DNA from: Candidatus Helarchaeota archaeon
GTDB lineage: Archaea; Asgardarchaeota; Lokiarchaeia; Helarchaeales; HEL-GB-A
Assembly (NCBI GenBank): GCA_016840125.1
Contig: JAEOSY010000202.1
Coordinates: forward strand, 1-12,930
Length of the DNA stretch: 12,930 bases
Reading direction: 5' to 3'
How positions within the stretch are numbered: the first letter of the stretch is position 1; the number at the start of each line of letters is the position of its first letter. Below the pieces are notes generated by a model. That model made no database searches. It saw nothing but the letters and a program-made list of their open reading frames with translations, and had not been told where the DNA came from. A program made the translations under genes and the position numbers. Below are positions 12,731-12,930 of this stretch, piece by piece.

Positions 12731-12757
12731 GAGTAATCTTAAATTAAGAGGTTAAAA

Positions 12758-12930
12758 ATGGGTTGGAAGGTAATGGAAGAACCCATTGAAAAGCAGAGGA
12801 AAGGTAAGCGGTCCAAGGCTTTAGGTATATTACTTAACATATTTACCTATAATAAGAGAAAACAAATTGATTTAGAGTGGTTAAAGAAGGAATTAACTGA
12901 AAATCCTATTAATAAATTTCGAATCTCTGA
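12758..12930 (+). CDS. Hypothetical protein, N-terminal fragment cut by the window edge
   Basis: ATG 12758 is preceded by GAGGTT with a short gap and opens a frame that runs 57 codons to the window end without a stop. The visible peptide starts MGWKVMEEPIEKQRKGKRSK and continues with a helical stretch (ALGILLNIF) and LEWLKKELTENP. It is basic and hydrophilic with no recognisable motif. It probably belongs to a separate transcript, since a 150-base gap with a T-run and a TATA-like box divides it from the operon. Confidence 0.6.
   Translation, partial: MGWKVMEEPIEKQRKGKRSKALGILLNIFTYNKRKQIDLEWLKKELTENPINKFRIS

Noticed and set aside
1870..12757. Attachment-site direct repeats or an integrase bounding the operon
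   Set aside because: No long direct repeat was seen between the left (1870-2523) and right (12608-12757) flanks and no recombinase gene lies in the window, so element borders cannot be drawn.

Overview
This window most likely comes from an Asgard archaeon or an element living in one. The best clue is the left edge, where the minus strand encodes the start of a eukaryote-type actin (ILVIDAG...GFAGENLPR). An SDS22-type leucine-rich-repeat protein, TATA-like boxes and GGTGA-type ribosome binding sites agree with an archaeal origin. No rRNA, tRNA or CRISPR array is visible.

Layout. (1) Positions 1-118: truncated actin, minus strand. (2) 119-606: mostly non-coding, with one possible decayed minus-strand coding remnant. 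(3) 607-1869: leucine-rich repeats fused to a TIR/nucleoside-deoxyribosyltransferase-like domain, a candidate innate-immunity sensor/effector. (4) 1870-2045: convergent intergenic region with a nested inverted repeat. (5) 2046-2312, minus strand: small winged-helix regulator. (6) 2313-2523: AT-rich divergent control region with a perfect 11-bp inverted repeat, a third half-site and TATA boxes facing both ways. (7) 2524-12607: 14 plus-strand genes with overlapping or nearly touching ends, apparently one operon. (8) 12608-12757: possible terminator and new promoter. (9) From 12758: start of a gene cut by the window edge.

The operon has two parts. The first (about 2524-5832) is visibly richer in G+C. 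It holds three small proteins, two of them Cys-rich, then a ParB-methyltransferase fusion, a PD-(D/E)XK nuclease and a winged-helix-like protein. The second (about 5819-12607) is A+T richer. It holds a NIF3/DUF34-family protein that has lost its metal ligands, three Orc1/Cdc6-like AAA+ proteins, a free-standing soluble domain resembling the cytoplasmic T2SSF fold, another winged-helix protein and two unrecognised proteins.

The most interesting reading is that the three Orc1/Cdc6 paralogues form one hetero-oligomeric machine. Their active sites are altered in different ways: the first has Arg for the Walker A Lys, the second has lost the sensor-2 Arg, and the third is closest to canonical. This recalls eukaryotic ORC, where active and inactive subunits assemble together. 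The methyltransferase, nuclease and switch-like divergent regulator suggest that the operon belongs to an integrated plasmid or virus, or to a defence/maintenance island. No integrase, capsid gene or attachment site is visible, so the mobile origin remains an inference.
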